DNA of 64,000 nt. Source: Acidaminobacterium chupaoyuni (lineage in GTDB: Bacteria; Bacillota; Clostridia; Oscillospirales; Butyricicoccaceae). How positions within the stretch are numbered: position 1 is the stretch's first letter; each line of letters starts with the position of its first letter. This document shows positions 34,096 through 43,051 of the stretch, in pieces. The translations under genes were made by a program, and so were the position numbers. The DNA is taken from the NCBI GenBank assembly GCA_047936785.1, contig CP176394.1; one strand, given 5' to 3'. A model generated the notes under the pieces. It was not told the DNA's origin. It saw only the letters and a program-made list of their open reading frames with translations, and ran no database searches.

Positions 34096-34180
34096 TCAAT
34101 AGAATCATAAAAACGGCCCATACTGCCGAAACTAAAATAAAAAGCAAAAGCGGCTGCATTTGCGGAATGGAGTTTTCTTG

Positions 34181-35425
34181 ATGGAGCTGAATAAAAAGAA
34201 TATCAAAACGATTCTGGGCATCATCACCTTCACGGTGTTGCTGCTGGCGGGGATGATCAATTTCAGCGGGGTCATGGCCGTCATCAGCAAAGGGTTCGCG
34301 CTGGTGTTCCCCTTTTTGCTGGGGCTGTGCATCGCGTTCATTTTGAATGTGCCCATGTCCGCGTTGGAAAACAAGCTGCTTTCGCGATGGATGAAATCAA
34401 AAAAAGCCGCAAAGCTCAAGCGCCCCATCAGCCTTGTGCTGACCGTGCTGCTGGTTTTGGGCATTCTGGTGTGGGTCAGCTTTTTGCTGATTCCGCAAAT
34501 CGCCACCACGGCGTCTTCGGTGGTCGATAGTTTTTCCACCTTTTCCACCCGCGTTCAAAAATGGGCCTTTGGGCTTTATGGCCGTTATCCCGAAGTGGCC
34601 GAAAAGATCTTACAGCTGCAAAAAGAAGTTGACTGGCAATCGATGAGTGAAAAGCTGCTGAATTTCGTGAAAAACAGCGGCGGCGATTTTCTCAATTCCA
34701 CCATCGGCGTGGCCAGCAGCGTGGTGGGCTTCATGGTGAAATTCTTCCTGGCGCTGGTGTTTTCTTTTTATGTGCTGCTTCAAAAAGAAAAGCTGGGCCG
34801 CCAGACAAAACTGATGCTTTATGCGTTTTTGCCTGAAAAATTCACCGACCGCATGCTCTATATCTGCTCCATGGCCGCGCACACTTTTTCACGGTTCCTT
34901 TCGGGCCAATGCGTGGAAGCGGTGATTCTGGGCACGATGTTTTTTGTTTCCATGTCGCTGCTGAAATTCCCTTATGCGCTTTTGATCGGCGTGTTTATTG
35001 CGCTGATGGCATTGATCCCCGTCTTTGGCTCTTTTATGGGTTGCCTGATGGGCGTTTTCCTGATTTTTGTCGAAAGCCCCATCAAAGCGCTCTGGTTTCT
35101 GGTGCTGTTTTTGGTGCTCCAGCAGATCGAAGGCAACCTGATCTATCCCCATGTGGTGGGCGGCAGCGTCGGGCTTCCCTCCATCTGGGTTTTGGTGGCT
35201 GTCACAGTGGGCGGCAGCGCCATGGGCATCCCCGGGATGCTGATCTTTATTCCCCTTTGCTCTGTGCTGTATTCGCTGCTGCGGGAAGAAGTTTATAAAC
35301 GGCTGCTGGCCCGTTATGGCGATCGCTATCATGCCCTGGTGAAGATGGCGGCGCCCGCGGCAAAAGAACATAGAATCAGGAAAAAGAAAAATATTTCATC
35401 CGGCTCGAAGGAGGGTCAAGCATGA
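34181..35425 (+). CDS. AI-2E family (PerM/YtvI-like) transporter
   Basis: 414 aa from the ATG after GGAG. About eight membrane segments with the family pattern: an N-terminal pair, a long amphipathic middle region (about 105-180), then FSRFLSGQCVEAVILGTMFF (about 238), LIPVFGSFMGCLMGVFLIF (about 275) and QQIEGNLIYPHVVGGSVGLP (about 310-330). Members export AI-2 or act as sodium/proton antiporters; the substrate here is unknown. Its end overlaps the next small gene by 4 bp. Confidence 0.92.
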   Translation: MELNKKNIKTILGIITFTVLLLAGMINFSGVMAVISKGFALVFPFLLGLCIAFILNVPMSALENKLLSRWMKSKKAAKLKRPISLVLTVLLVLGILVWVSFLLIPQIATTASSVVDSFSTFSTRVQKWAFGLYGRYPEVAEKILQLQKEVDWQSMSEKLLNFVKNSGGDFLNSTIGVASSVVGFMVKFFLALVFSFYVLLQKEKLGRQTKLMLYAFLPEKFTDRMLYICSMAAHTFSRFLSGQCVEAVILGTMFFVSMSLLKFPYALLIGVFIALMALIPVFGSFMGCLMGVFLIFVESPIKALWFLVLFLVLQQIEGNLIYPHVVGGSVGLPSIWVLVAVTVGGSAMGIPGMLIFIPLCSVLYSLLREEVYKRLLARYGDRYHALVKMAAPAAKEHRIRKKKNISSGSKEGQA

Positions 35426-35634
35426 GAAATCAAAAAGGAAAGAAAAACCGCAAAAAGAAGCCCGGCTGCAAAATGATGGCGGCTGTGGTGGTGGCATCTG
35501 TGCTTACGGTGGCCGCCGGCGCCATCGCGCTGGTTGCTTTTGTGGTGCGCCGTAAAAAGCGTGATGCCATCAACGCCGAAGAACCCTTTGTGGAAGTGGA
35601 TGAATCATTAAAAGAAAACCTGCCCAAAGAATAA
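35422..35634 (+). CDS. 70-aa single-pass membrane protein, unknown
   Basis: A strongly basic N-terminus (RNQKGKKNRKKKPG), one membrane helix (about 19-42) and an acidic C-terminus (EEPFVEVDESLKENLPKE). The start overlaps the AI-2E-type transporter stop (ATGA), so the two are translationally coupled. No family is recognised. The charge layout predicts the basic end inside the cell. Confidence 0.8.
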   Translation: MRNQKGKKNRKKKPGCKMMAAVVVASVLTVAAGAIALVAFVVRRKKRDAINAEEPFVEVDESLKENLPKE

Positions 35635-35670
35635 ACGGCGGCAAGAACCCGAAAACGCATACCCAATAAA

Positions 35671-35717
35671 ATGGCCCCGAATCATTGAAACACAAAAATG
35701 ATTCGGGGCTATTTTTA
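35671..35717 (+). terminator. Terminator after the 70-aa gene
   Basis: GCCCCGAATCA/TGATTCGGGGC with a 15-nt loop, followed by TATTTTT. Confidence 0.85.
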
Positions 35718-35770
35718 TGATGTGTCAAAAAACAGCGGAAAACGGGAAGTTTGCAAATCGTTCAAAATTG

Positions 35771-35809
35771 TTGTGAAATATTGACACAAAAATAACAAAG
35801 ATTTGTATA
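35771..35809 (+). promoter_or_regulatory. Promoter of the iron alcohol dehydrogenase gene with overlapping inverted repeat
   Basis: -35 TTGACA (35781-35786), 17-bp spacer, -10 TGTATA. TTGTG (35771) and CACAA (35785) form an inverted repeat across the -35, one base wider than a standard Rex site. Confidence 0.5.
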
Positions 35810-35891
35810 TCTTTCCGATATGCAAAAATAAGGGAAGGAAGTATAATGAGGATGTTGGTTAAAAAAATAACAAAATGCCGGAAAAACAAGG

Positions 35892-35934
35892 CAAAGCGCG
35901 TTTGCGCCATCAAACCGGTGCGTTTGTTTTTTTT
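35892..35934 (+). promoter_or_regulatory. Candidate leader attenuator of the alcohol dehydrogenase
   Basis: Stacked stems CAAAGCGC/GCGTTTG and GTTTG/CAAAC are followed by eight T, about 100 nt into the leader and 66 nt before the gene. A frame with GGAAGG before its ATG (35846) runs across the hairpin and could be a leader peptide. Confidence 0.4.
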
Positions 35935-36000
35935 GACACCAAACCACAAAAAACGCCCGATCAGGGCGATATCACATATTTTGTACGGAGGTAGAATATT

Positions 36001-37191
36001 ATGGCTCGTTTTACACTTCCTCGTGATCTCTATCATGGAAAAGGCTCTATCGATGAACTGAAGAATTTAAAGGGCAAAAAGGCATTCGTTGTTGTGGGCG
36101 GCGGCTCGATGAAACGGTTCGGTTTTTTGGATAGAGTGGAAAACAACCTGAAAGAAGCGGGCATGGAAGTCTATCTGTTTGAAAATGTCGAACCCGATCC
36201 TTCTGTGGATACCGTGATGCGCGGCGCCAAAGAGATGCGCGAATTCCAGCCCGACTGGATCGTTGCCATGGGCGGCGGTTCCCCCATCGATGCGGCAAAA
36301 GCCATGTGGGCGTTCTATGAATATCCCGAAGTGACTTTTGAAGATCTGTGCATCCCCTTCAATTTCCCCACCCTGCGCACAAAGGCACATTTCTGCGCCA
36401 TTCCTTCCACTTCCGGCACAGCCACCGAAGTGACTGCTTTCAGCGTGATTACCGATTATAAAAAAGGCATTAAATATCCGCTGGCCGATTTCAACATCAC
36501 CCCGGATGTGGCCATTGTTGACCCCGAACTGGCCGAAAAAATGCCCCAGAAGCTGACCGCTTTCACCGGCATGGATGCTATGACCCACGCCATTGAAGCA
36601 TATGTTTCCACCCTGCATTGCGATTATACCGATCCTCTGGCTTTACACGCGATCAAGATGATCCATAACGACCTGATCGCTTCTTATAACGGCTGTATGG
36701 AAGCCCGCGATAGAATGCACAACGCCCAGTGCCTGGCCGGCATGGCGTTTTCCAACGCGCTGCTGGGCATCGTTCACTCGATGGCTCACAAAACAGGCGC
36801 TGCCTACACCGGCGGCCACATCGTTCATGGCTGCGCCAACGCGATGTATCTGCCCAAGGTCATCAAATTCAACGCGAAAAATGAAGAAGCGGCGCAGCGT
36901 TATGCGGAGATCGCCCGTTTCATCGATCTGAAGGGCAGCACCAACGCAGAGCTGGTGGATGCTTTGATCGCCGAACTTGGCAAGATGAACAAGGAACTCA
37001 ATATTCCCTGCTGCATCAAGAATTATGAGGGCGGCATCATCGATGAAAAAGAATTTATGGAAAAATTGCCGAAGGTGGCGGAACTGGCTATCGGCGACGC
37101 CTGCACAGGCAGCAACCCCAGAATTCCCACACAGGAAGAAATGGAAAAACTGCTGAAGGCCTGCTATTACGGCGAAGAGATCAATTTCTAA
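36001..37191 (+). CDS. Iron-dependent alcohol dehydrogenase (butanol dehydrogenase type)
   Basis: 396 aa. Group III alcohol dehydrogenase reducing aldehydes to alcohols with NAD(P)H. The dinucleotide site is AMGGGSPIDAAKAMW (about 93-107). The metal site is formed by Asp/His in FTGMDAMTHAIEAYV (about 192-206) and the two His of GIVHSMAHKTG and GGHIVHG (about 260-280). It closely resembles clostridial Bdh enzymes. GGAGG precedes the ATG. It is monocistronic between terminators and probably serves fermentative redox balance. Confidence 0.93.
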   Translation: MARFTLPRDLYHGKGSIDELKNLKGKKAFVVVGGGSMKRFGFLDRVENNLKEAGMEVYLFENVEPDPSVDTVMRGAKEMREFQPDWIVAMGGGSPIDAAKAMWAFYEYPEVTFEDLCIPFNFPTLRTKAHFCAIPSTSGTATEVTAFSVITDYKKGIKYPLADFNITPDVAIVDPELAEKMPQKLTAFTGMDAMTHAIEAYVSTLHCDYTDPLALHAIKMIHNDLIASYNGCMEARDRMHNAQCLAGMAFSNALLGIVHSMAHKTGAAYTGGHIVHGCANAMYLPKVIKFNAKNEEAAQRYAEIARFIDLKGSTNAELVDALIAELGKMNKELNIPCCIKNYEGGIIDEKEFMEKLPKVAELAIGDACTGSNPRIPTQEEMEKLLKACYYGEEINF

Positions 37192-37247
37192 TTTTGCTGA
37201 TCTAATAAACCAGATAGATCCGATTATCCCAATCTCTCTCATAAAAT

Positions 37248-37290
37248 GCGAAGAAGCGCGGCAGATCTGCCGCGCTTCTTCGCGCTTTTT
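37248..37290 (+). terminator. Alcohol dehydrogenase terminator
   Basis: A 16-bp perfect stem, GCGAAGAAGCGCGGCA and its complement, with loop GATC and a trailing GCTTTTT. Confidence 0.93.
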
Positions 37291-37352
37291 CGGCGGTCAG
37301 CGCAGAAGAATGGAGAAAAAAGCCACTGCCGCCGGCAGAGAAAACAGCGAAA

Positions 37353-37396
37353 AAACGGCCCCTGCGAAGCAAAAAAGCGCTTCGCAGGGGCCGTTT
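37353..37396 (-). terminator. D-aminoacylase operon terminator
   Basis: An 18-bp stem, AAACGGCCCCTGCGAAGC and its complement, around an A/T-rich loop. The minus-strand side ends in TTTTTT. Confidence 0.9.
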
Positions 37397-37409
37397 GATA
37401 GATATTGTG

Positions 37410-38981
37410 TTACAGCAGCAGAAGCTTGCCGGCGCCGCTCTGCACGAAAAGATTTTCGGAAACCACCTGTTTCCCGCCGATATAAACGGCAGAAAGCCCT
37501 GCGTTGGGGCGGTTATGATGATAATCGCTCAGGCAGGCGATGGTCTGGGGGTCATAGACCACCACATCGGCGTCGAAGCCTTCTTTCAGAAGGCCCTTGT
37601 GTTTCAGCCCGAAGAAATTGGCGGGCAGGCTGGTCATTTTGCGGATGGCCTCTTCAGGGCGGAGCACACCCAGTTCACGCACATAACGGCCCAGAACCTG
37701 AGGGAATGTGCCCAGAATGCGCGGATGGGTGATCTGGCCGGGGGCAATGCCGCCGCCATCGGTGCCCACCATCGTGCGCGGATATTGCATGATGCGGATG
37801 ATGTCGGCTTCATTCATCATGAAATAGATGCCGTCGGTATCCAATTCATCGTCAAGCAGCAGATCAAAGGCTGCATCAAAGGGATCTTTCCCTTGCAGCG
37901 TCGCGATCTCGGCCATGGTTTTGCCTTCCCATTCGGGATGAGCGGGGCTGCGCGAAACCATTGTGCCATCAAAGCCCGCGCAGCGGAAGTTGCTTTCTTC
38001 AAAAGGATTGACCCGCTCCATCTCGGCGCGGATCTCGCGGCGCATGGCAGGATCGCGCAGCAGCTTGAGCGTGTTGGCGCGGCCGCCGGATTGGAATTTT
38101 TGGGGGATGTAAACGCCCAAATAGGTGGCGCTGGCGGCGAAAGGATATTGGTCGAGCCCTACTTCAAGGCCCTCTTCGTTGGCGCGCTCGATCAGCGCCA
38201 GGGTCTGGCGGCTCTTGTTCCAGTTTTCGCGGCCCTTGGCCTTGTGGTGGGAAATCAGCGCTTTTGCGCCGCTGCGGCGGGCAACTTCGATCATATCTTC
38301 CACCGATTCCACAAGACGGAACGATTCCGAACGCATATGCACGCTGAAGGATTTATGGCGCTTGGCCGCGCAGGCCGCCACCGCCGAAAGCTCCTCGAGA
38401 TCTGCGTAGCTTCCCGGGGGATAGATCAGCCCGAAGCTGACGCCCACGGCGCCTGCATCCATCGCTTCGCCGGCAAGGCCGCAAAGCGCATCCAGCTCTT
38501 TTGGGGTGAGCGGGCGGTTCTGGTCGCCCCGGCAAACGATGCTGCGCAAAGAACCATGGCCCACATATTGACCCATGTTGACGCCCAGCGGCAAGGCCTT
38601 CAGGTGTTCCATGGTGGCGGCGTAATCGGCAAGATAGGGCATGGATTGCCCGTGATGTTTTTCTTCGATTTTCAGCATGGCCGGGTCGCGGGGCGCGTTG
38701 GAAGTGCCGCACATGCCGCTGATATCGGTGGTGATGCCCTGGGCGGCTTTATTATAGCTTTCGGGATGAGAAAAAACGGTGACATCCGAATGGGAATGGG
38801 CATCGATAAAACCGGGGGCGATGATTTTGCCGCGGCAATCAATGATTTTGGCGGCTTCGGTTTCGGGCGGAAGCCAGCCGATGAAAGCGATTTTTTCCCC
38901 TTGAAAAGCTATGTCGGCGGAAAAGGCAGGGTTGCCCGTGCCATCGATCAGTTTCCCGCCCCGTAAAATCACATCAAACAT
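37410..38981 (-). CDS. N-acyl-D-amino-acid deacylase (D-aminoacylase family)
   Basis: 523 aa. Zinc amidohydrolase that releases D-amino acids from N-acyl derivatives. DVILRGGKLIDGTGNPAF at the N-terminus, metal motif APGFIDAHSHSDVTVF (about 55-70), the family Cys in SGMCGTSNAP (about 92), SHHKAKGRENW (about 245) and the Asp in MVGTDGGGIAPG (about 400). It lies 3 bp after a beta-lactamase-fold serine hydrolase on the same strand, so the pair probably degrades D-amino-acid peptides together. Confidence 0.92.
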   Translation of the reverse strand: MFDVILRGGKLIDGTGNPAFSADIAFQGEKIAFIGWLPPETEAAKIIDCRGKIIAPGFIDAHSHSDVTVFSHPESYNKAAQGITTDISGMCGTSNAPRDPAMLKIEEKHHGQSMPYLADYAATMEHLKALPLGVNMGQYVGHGSLRSIVCRGDQNRPLTPKELDALCGLAGEAMDAGAVGVSFGLIYPPGSYADLEELSAVAACAAKRHKSFSVHMRSESFRLVESVEDMIEVARRSGAKALISHHKAKGRENWNKSRQTLALIERANEEGLEVGLDQYPFAASATYLGVYIPQKFQSGGRANTLKLLRDPAMRREIRAEMERVNPFEESNFRCAGFDGTMVSRSPAHPEWEGKTMAEIATLQGKDPFDAAFDLLLDDELDTDGIYFMMNEADIIRIMQYPRTMVGTDGGGIAPGQITHPRILGTFPQVLGRYVRELGVLRPEEAIRKMTSLPANFFGLKHKGLLKEGFDADVVVYDPQTIACLSDYHHNRPNAGLSAVYIGGKQVVSENLFVQSGAGKLLLL

Positions 38982-38984
38982 GAT

Positions 38985-40382
38985 CTATGCCTCCAGCTTT
39001 TTGAAAACAGAAGGCGAATAGGCTTCGCTCAGGCTGATGACTGCGCCGCGGTGATCGGCATCAAAGCGCACATCCGCGAACACGCCCTGCGCTTCGAACC
39101 AGCCGAGGAAACGACCATCCGCGCTTTTATAAAGATCGGCGTGCACATCGGCATAATTGATGCGAAGGCCGCCCTCCTGATTTTCAACGATATAAAGGTC
39201 GTGGTAGCCGTCGTTATAATAATGGCCCACGGCGTTTGCCTTTTCTTCGGCCGATACCGGCAGCTTTTCCAGATGCTCCACCTGGGAATCCATCGAAACG
39301 GCGTGGTCATGATAACTTTCCACAAGATCGGTGTAATCCGCCTTCAAATCGCCGGACAGCAGATCGCAAAGCATATATTTCAAGATCTCCTGCGCGCCGG
39401 AACCGTTGGTATTCACGCAAACGGCATAGCCGCTTCTTTCATCGGGGAAGAAGCCCACATTGCTGTTGAAGCCTTCGATGGAACCGCCGTGAGAAACAAG
39501 GCGGCGGCCCTGATAAACGGAAGGCATCCAGCCCAAAGCATAGCAGCGCTGCTTGTCGTTTTGGTTGAAGCCGATCTCGCCCATATAGATGTTGGGCTTT
39601 TTCAGCTGTTGATACTGGGCTTCTGAAATGAGGCGTTTGCCCTGATATTCGCCATGCTGCGCCAGCATCATCACCCAATGTTCCAGGCTGTCGATATTGG
39701 TTTTGATGCCGCCGCAGGGGTTGTTGGCGCAGCACATGTTATAGGAAGCGCGGCGGGGAACACCGTGATCTTCGGCATAAGGCAGCGCGGCATCCAGCCC
39801 GGCAAGATCACTGATGCCGCGGAACCCGATTTCCATGCCCAAAGGTTCGGCAATGCGGCGGGTGACCATTTCTTCCCATGTCTGGCCGGTGATCTGTTCT
39901 TCGGCATAGCCCAAAGCCGCGTAGATCTGGTTTTGATATTGCATTTTTTCGCGGAATCCGGCGGAAAGGGGATAATAGGCGATGCGGCTGACATAATCGG
40001 CGCGATCGGTGAGCACGCCGCGGCGCACAAGATCATGGCGCGAAAGGCCGCTGCGATGGCAGGCCATATCGCGCGGGGTCAGGTGGGCGGCCGCATATTC
40101 ATCCATCATGCGGAAACCGGGATACCAGGTGCGCACAGGCAGATCCCAATCCATTTTGCCTTCGTCGCAAAGCTGGGCGCCCAAAAATGTGGTGAACGCT
40201 TTGGAACACGAGGCGATATCAAAAAAAGAACGGGTGGTAATGGGGCGTTTTTGCTCGATGTCGGCGTAACCAAAGCATTCTTTGGCGACGACCCTGCCGT
40301 TTTTCACTGCCACAAAAGCGCCGCCCGCAAGGCCGTAATGCCTGCGGATCTGCTCGATGGCCTTTTCAAAAACCTTTTCCAT
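38985..40382 (-). CDS. Beta-lactamase-fold serine hydrolase
   Basis: 465 aa, no signal peptide. Class C beta-lactamase/D-aminopeptidase fold: SxxK nucleophile in IASCSKAFTTF (Ser about 57), YxN-type YQNQIYAALG (about 150) and HGGSIEGFNSNVG (about 305). The C-terminal 100 residues form a beta domain as in D-aminopeptidases. It is first in a two-gene operon with D-aminoacylase, which favours a D-aminopeptidase or peptidase over antibiotic resistance. Confidence 0.9.
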   Translation of the reverse strand: MEKVFEKAIEQIRRHYGLAGGAFVAVKNGRVVAKECFGYADIEQKRPITTRSFFDIASCSKAFTTFLGAQLCDEGKMDWDLPVRTWYPGFRMMDEYAAAHLTPRDMACHRSGLSRHDLVRRGVLTDRADYVSRIAYYPLSAGFREKMQYQNQIYAALGYAEEQITGQTWEEMVTRRIAEPLGMEIGFRGISDLAGLDAALPYAEDHGVPRRASYNMCCANNPCGGIKTNIDSLEHWVMMLAQHGEYQGKRLISEAQYQQLKKPNIYMGEIGFNQNDKQRCYALGWMPSVYQGRRLVSHGGSIEGFNSNVGFFPDERSGYAVCVNTNGSGAQEILKYMLCDLLSGDLKADYTDLVESYHDHAVSMDSQVEHLEKLPVSAEEKANAVGHYYNDGYHDLYIVENQEGGLRINYADVHADLYKSADGRFLGWFEAQGVFADVRFDADHRGAVISLSEAYSPSVFKKLEA

Positions 40383-40410
40383 ATAGATAACCTCCCTATT
40401 AAAATACCGG

Positions 40411-40980
40411 TTAAAACTTTTCCCAGGGCTTTAATAAATCACCTTCCACCAGAAACGCTTTATCAGCCAGGCGCGCCAGCGGTGTATCGGAATAAGAATC
40501 GGAATAAAATTCAAGAAGATGACTATCCGGGTTCCAGCCGTTCAAACGGCATACCTTTTCTTCTCCCCAACAGTTTTCGCCGTGAATGCGCCCTGTGCGG
40601 GGATCCATGGGGGTGGCCAAAAGCGAAAGAACCCCCAAACGGCGGCAAACGCCTTCTAAAAGAAAGGTGGGCGAAGCGGAAATGATGACATCGCGCGAAT
40701 GATCTTTGGCCAGATACCAAGCCTTCAGGTTTTGTTCGTGGCTTTGCCAAAAAAGATCGACCGATTTTTGAGGATCGGATAAAAATTTGAGATAGCCGAA
40801 CAAATGCGATTTGAACAGCGTTTTTTTCACGATTTTGCAGGCGTAAAGCAGGCTCCATCCCGCCATAGCGGGCAGATGCAGCCATGTTTTGGGATAATGG
40901 CGCAAACACCACAGGGTGAAATGGGTGCTGCTGTCGCCGTGATAAACTGTTTTATCAAAGTCATAGCAAATAATATCCAT
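40411..40980 (-). CDS. HAD family phosphatase (SerB/HAD-IB like)
   Basis: 189 aa from the ATG at 40980; an in-frame TTG lies 18 bases upstream. Motif I is CYDFDKTVYHGDSS (DxDxT-like), motif II ISASPTFLLEG (about 87) and FYSDSYSDTPL (about 150) the metal Asp motif. This is the HAD-IB pattern of phosphoserine-phosphatase-like enzymes. The ribosome site is only AAAGG. The substrate is unknown. Confidence 0.87.
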   Translation of the reverse strand: MDIICYDFDKTVYHGDSSTHFTLWCLRHYPKTWLHLPAMAGWSLLYACKIVKKTLFKSHLFGYLKFLSDPQKSVDLFWQSHEQNLKAWYLAKDHSRDVIISASPTFLLEGVCRRLGVLSLLATPMDPRTGRIHGENCWGEEKVCRLNGWNPDSHLLEFYSDSYSDTPLARLADKAFLVEGDLLKPWEKF

Positions 40981-41010
40981 CGGGTCTCTGCCTTTCAAGA
41001 TGAAATAAAG

Positions 41011-41037
41011 TATAATAACCGCTTTGCGGTTATTATA
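41011..41037. repeat. Isolated palindrome related to the 33846 repeat
   Basis: TATAATAACCGC/GCGGTTATTATA, loop TTT. It shares TATAATAACCGC and GTTATTATA with the three-copy repeat. From here to 41493 there is no convincing gene; the stretch holds a promoter and a long leader. Confidence 0.85.
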
Positions 41038-41204
41038 TCATAAATTAAGGAGCGATACTATTGCTGAAAAAAGATAAAAGAAAATATTCGGGGCACTGAA
41101 AATGCTTTTACGGCAAAGAGCTGATGCAATCGCACATGGATGAAACAGGGCAGAAAAGTATTGTCAAAAAATTCGCAAAAAAAGGGGAAATTTGACGGAT
41201 GCGG

Positions 41205-41232
41205 TTGACAAATATGAACGAAAGTATATTAT
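41205..41232 (+). promoter_or_regulatory. Promoter of the DUF4234-SHOCT gene
   Basis: -35 TTGACA, 16-bp spacer, -10 TATTAT. It gives a leader of about 255 nt before the ATG at 41494; no known riboswitch is recognised in it. Confidence 0.6.
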
Positions 41233-41493
41233 AAAATGTAAAAAGAACTGTGCAAAACACCTATTTTTACAGAAGATCATGCAAGGCGGGGGGTGAACGG
41301 GAGATAGCTTTTTCATTCCTGAAAAGAGCTATATCATTTGCTGTGATAAGAGGGCTGTTTTGCGCTGAAATGCGGTGGGCAAGCCTTTTTAGCTTTTTCG
41401 CGGTATGTGAAAAGAAAAACAAGACTTATTCAGCCGCATCATCAAGAAAAAAGAGGGTCATTTCCCTTTGGGGGAATGAGGGGGTTGATTTTT

Positions 41494-42627
41494 ATGGCAG
41501 AAGTAAAGAAAAGCAACACGGATTTCTCGCTGATCGCCGGTATCATATTTGCGATCTTAACGGTTCTGCAATTGGTGTATTTCCGCTATGGATTCAGCAT
41601 CTATACGCTGTTTTACTCGCTTTCTTATGCAGGCACGGCATTTTTGCTTTTTACGAAAAGAAGAGATCTTTATCTGGGTGTGGCGCTGGCTGTGCCCGCA
41701 TTATTAAAGCTGCTTCTGTTTTTCAGAGGGTTCTCATTTGGCGCTTACAGAATAGATGCGTTTATGGGCAATGGCAGGTTTAGCTTTTTCTGCGTTCTGC
41801 CGTATTTGATGATTGCGCTGAGCAGCATTGCTCTTTCGGTTTTTTGCTTTGCGGAATTGACAAATTATCTTCCGCAGATAAAAGCCAAGGCAAAAGAATT
41901 GTGGTTCGTTCCGGCGGCGCTGCTGGCGGCAGGGCCGGTCTTCGCTTTGATCCTGCGGTTGATGATTCGAATTTTTAGCCATTATTGGATATATGGCAGA
42001 TCTGTAAGCGGTTTTCGCGAATTTCTGTTTGCCGCAGGTGCCCTTTTGGTCGCCATGTGGGTGGAATTTCCGGCGGGAATGCCTGAGAAAGCCTCTTCGG
42101 AAGCGCCTTCCTATTCCGCCGGAGAAAGCCATGCCTGTTCCGACGAAGCCTATTGCGGCCTTGTTAAACATATTTTGCTGCTGCTGTTCACCTGTGGAAT
42201 ATGGTATCTGATCTGGATCTATAAAATGACGGGTTATACAAACGCGGTGAGGAATGAGGAAAAACGCAACCCTACCACAAAATTGCTGCTGTGTATGTTC
42301 ATCCCGTTTTATAATATCTATTGGACTTATAAAACAGCCCAGCGTATCGACCAAATGGCAAGAGAAAAAAGAATGGCTTCCGATCTTGCAACGCTTTGCC
42401 TGATCTTGAGCATTTTCGTGCCCATCATCCCGCCGATTTTGATGCAGGATAAAATGAATTCTATCGTGGCCCAGAAAGACGGAATGGGGGAGAGCTATTA
42501 TGAAGAAAAACCCTCGCCGAAACTCGGCACAGCCGAAGAATTGCAAAAATTTAAAGATCTTCTTGATAACGGCGTGATCACGCAGGAAGAATTTGATGCG
42601 AAGAAAAAACAGCTGCTGGGTTTGTAA
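41494..42627 (+). CDS. DUF4234 membrane protein with SHOCT tail
   Basis: 377 aa from the ATG after GAGGGGGTTGAT. Six or so helices in the first 195 residues, a loop, then the DUF4234 module (about 222-325: LLLFTCGIWYLIWIYKMTGYT, read as TCGIWYLIWIYKM; IPFYNIYWTYKTAQRID). It ends in a SHOCT motif, KFKDLLDNGVITQEEFDAKK. SHOCT is a short oligomerisation or binding helix pair. The last 35 bp of this coding region are identical to those of the gene ending at 43706. Function unknown. Confidence 0.8.
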   Translation: MAEVKKSNTDFSLIAGIIFAILTVLQLVYFRYGFSIYTLFYSLSYAGTAFLLFTKRRDLYLGVALAVPALLKLLLFFRGFSFGAYRIDAFMGNGRFSFFCVLPYLMIALSSIALSVFCFAELTNYLPQIKAKAKELWFVPAALLAAGPVFALILRLMIRIFSHYWIYGRSVSGFREFLFAAGALLVAMWVEFPAGMPEKASSEAPSYSAGESHACSDEAYCGLVKHILLLLFTCGIWYLIWIYKMTGYTNAVRNEEKRNPTTKLLLCMFIPFYNIYWTYKTAQRIDQMAREKRMASDLATLCLILSIFVPIIPPILMQDKMNSIVAQKDGMGESYYEEKPSPKLGTAEELQKFKDLLDNGVITQEEFDAKKKQLLGL

Positions 42628-42636
42628 CTGACATTG

Positions 42637-42664
42637 AAGGAGCGGGGCGCGTGTCCTGCTCCTT
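42637..42664. repeat. Module R1: GGAGCGGGGCGCGTGTCC hairpin
   Basis: AAGGAGC...GCTCCTT hairpin with centre GGGGCGCGTGTCC. An exact 28-bp copy is at 44651-44678, and a longer relative follows the gene at 43146-43706. It has no strong T run. Confidence 0.8.
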
Positions 42665-42707
42665 ACAATACAGGTGCCTGGGCGACGGGTCTGTTTCGGG
42701 AGAAAAT

Positions 42708-42752
42708 AAAAAAACGAGCGGGCAGCCGCAAATGCGTGGCTAATCCCGCTCG
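42708..42752 (-). terminator. Terminator of the XRE gene
   Basis: CGAGCGGG/CCCGCTCG around a 22-nt loop, followed by TTTTTT on the minus strand. Confidence 0.75.
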
Positions 42753-42764
42753 GAAGCGTAGTTT

Positions 42765-43010
42765 TTATTTGCCGTTATCGTCTTGCTGTTGGACTGCATT
42801 TTCTATGGTTTTCATAATTTCATGCGGCGGTATGTTCAAGGCATGAGCAATTTTGAAAAGCGTGTCTATTGTGGGACTGCGCAGGCCGCGCTCGATCTTG
42901 CTGTAATGCGTTCTATCCAATCCCGCAAGGCCGCTCAATACTTCTTGGGACATTCCTTTACTCTTTCGGTATTTCTGGATAATACCACCGACTAATTCAG
43001 CACTAACCAC
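42765..43010 (-). CDS. Small XRE-family repressor
   Basis: 81 aa from a GTG after AGGGGG. A single helix-turn-helix domain: IIQKYRKSKGMSQEVLSGLAG, then LDRTHYSKIERGLRSPTIDTL and IAHALNIPPHEIM. No effector domain is present, as in phage-type or toxin-operon repressors. It is divergent from the AT-rich membrane gene at 43146, and the 28-bp palindrome between them is its likely operator. Confidence 0.92.
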   Translation of the reverse strand: MVSAELVGGIIQKYRKSKGMSQEVLSGLAGLDRTHYSKIERGLRSPTIDTLFKIAHALNIPPHEIMKTIENAVQQQDDNGK

Positions 43011-43051
43011 GCAATCACCCCCTTGCTAATATGATAGCAAGAGGAACAGAA

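Noticed and set aside
33838..34110. Small protein WYNNRKAVII... repeats
   Set aside because: Created by the frame running through the ~90-bp DNA repeats; no ribosome site, and both strands give similar frames.
38985..40382. Beta-lactamase conferring resistance
   Set aside because: No signal peptide, too long for a lactamase, and paired with D-aminoacylase.
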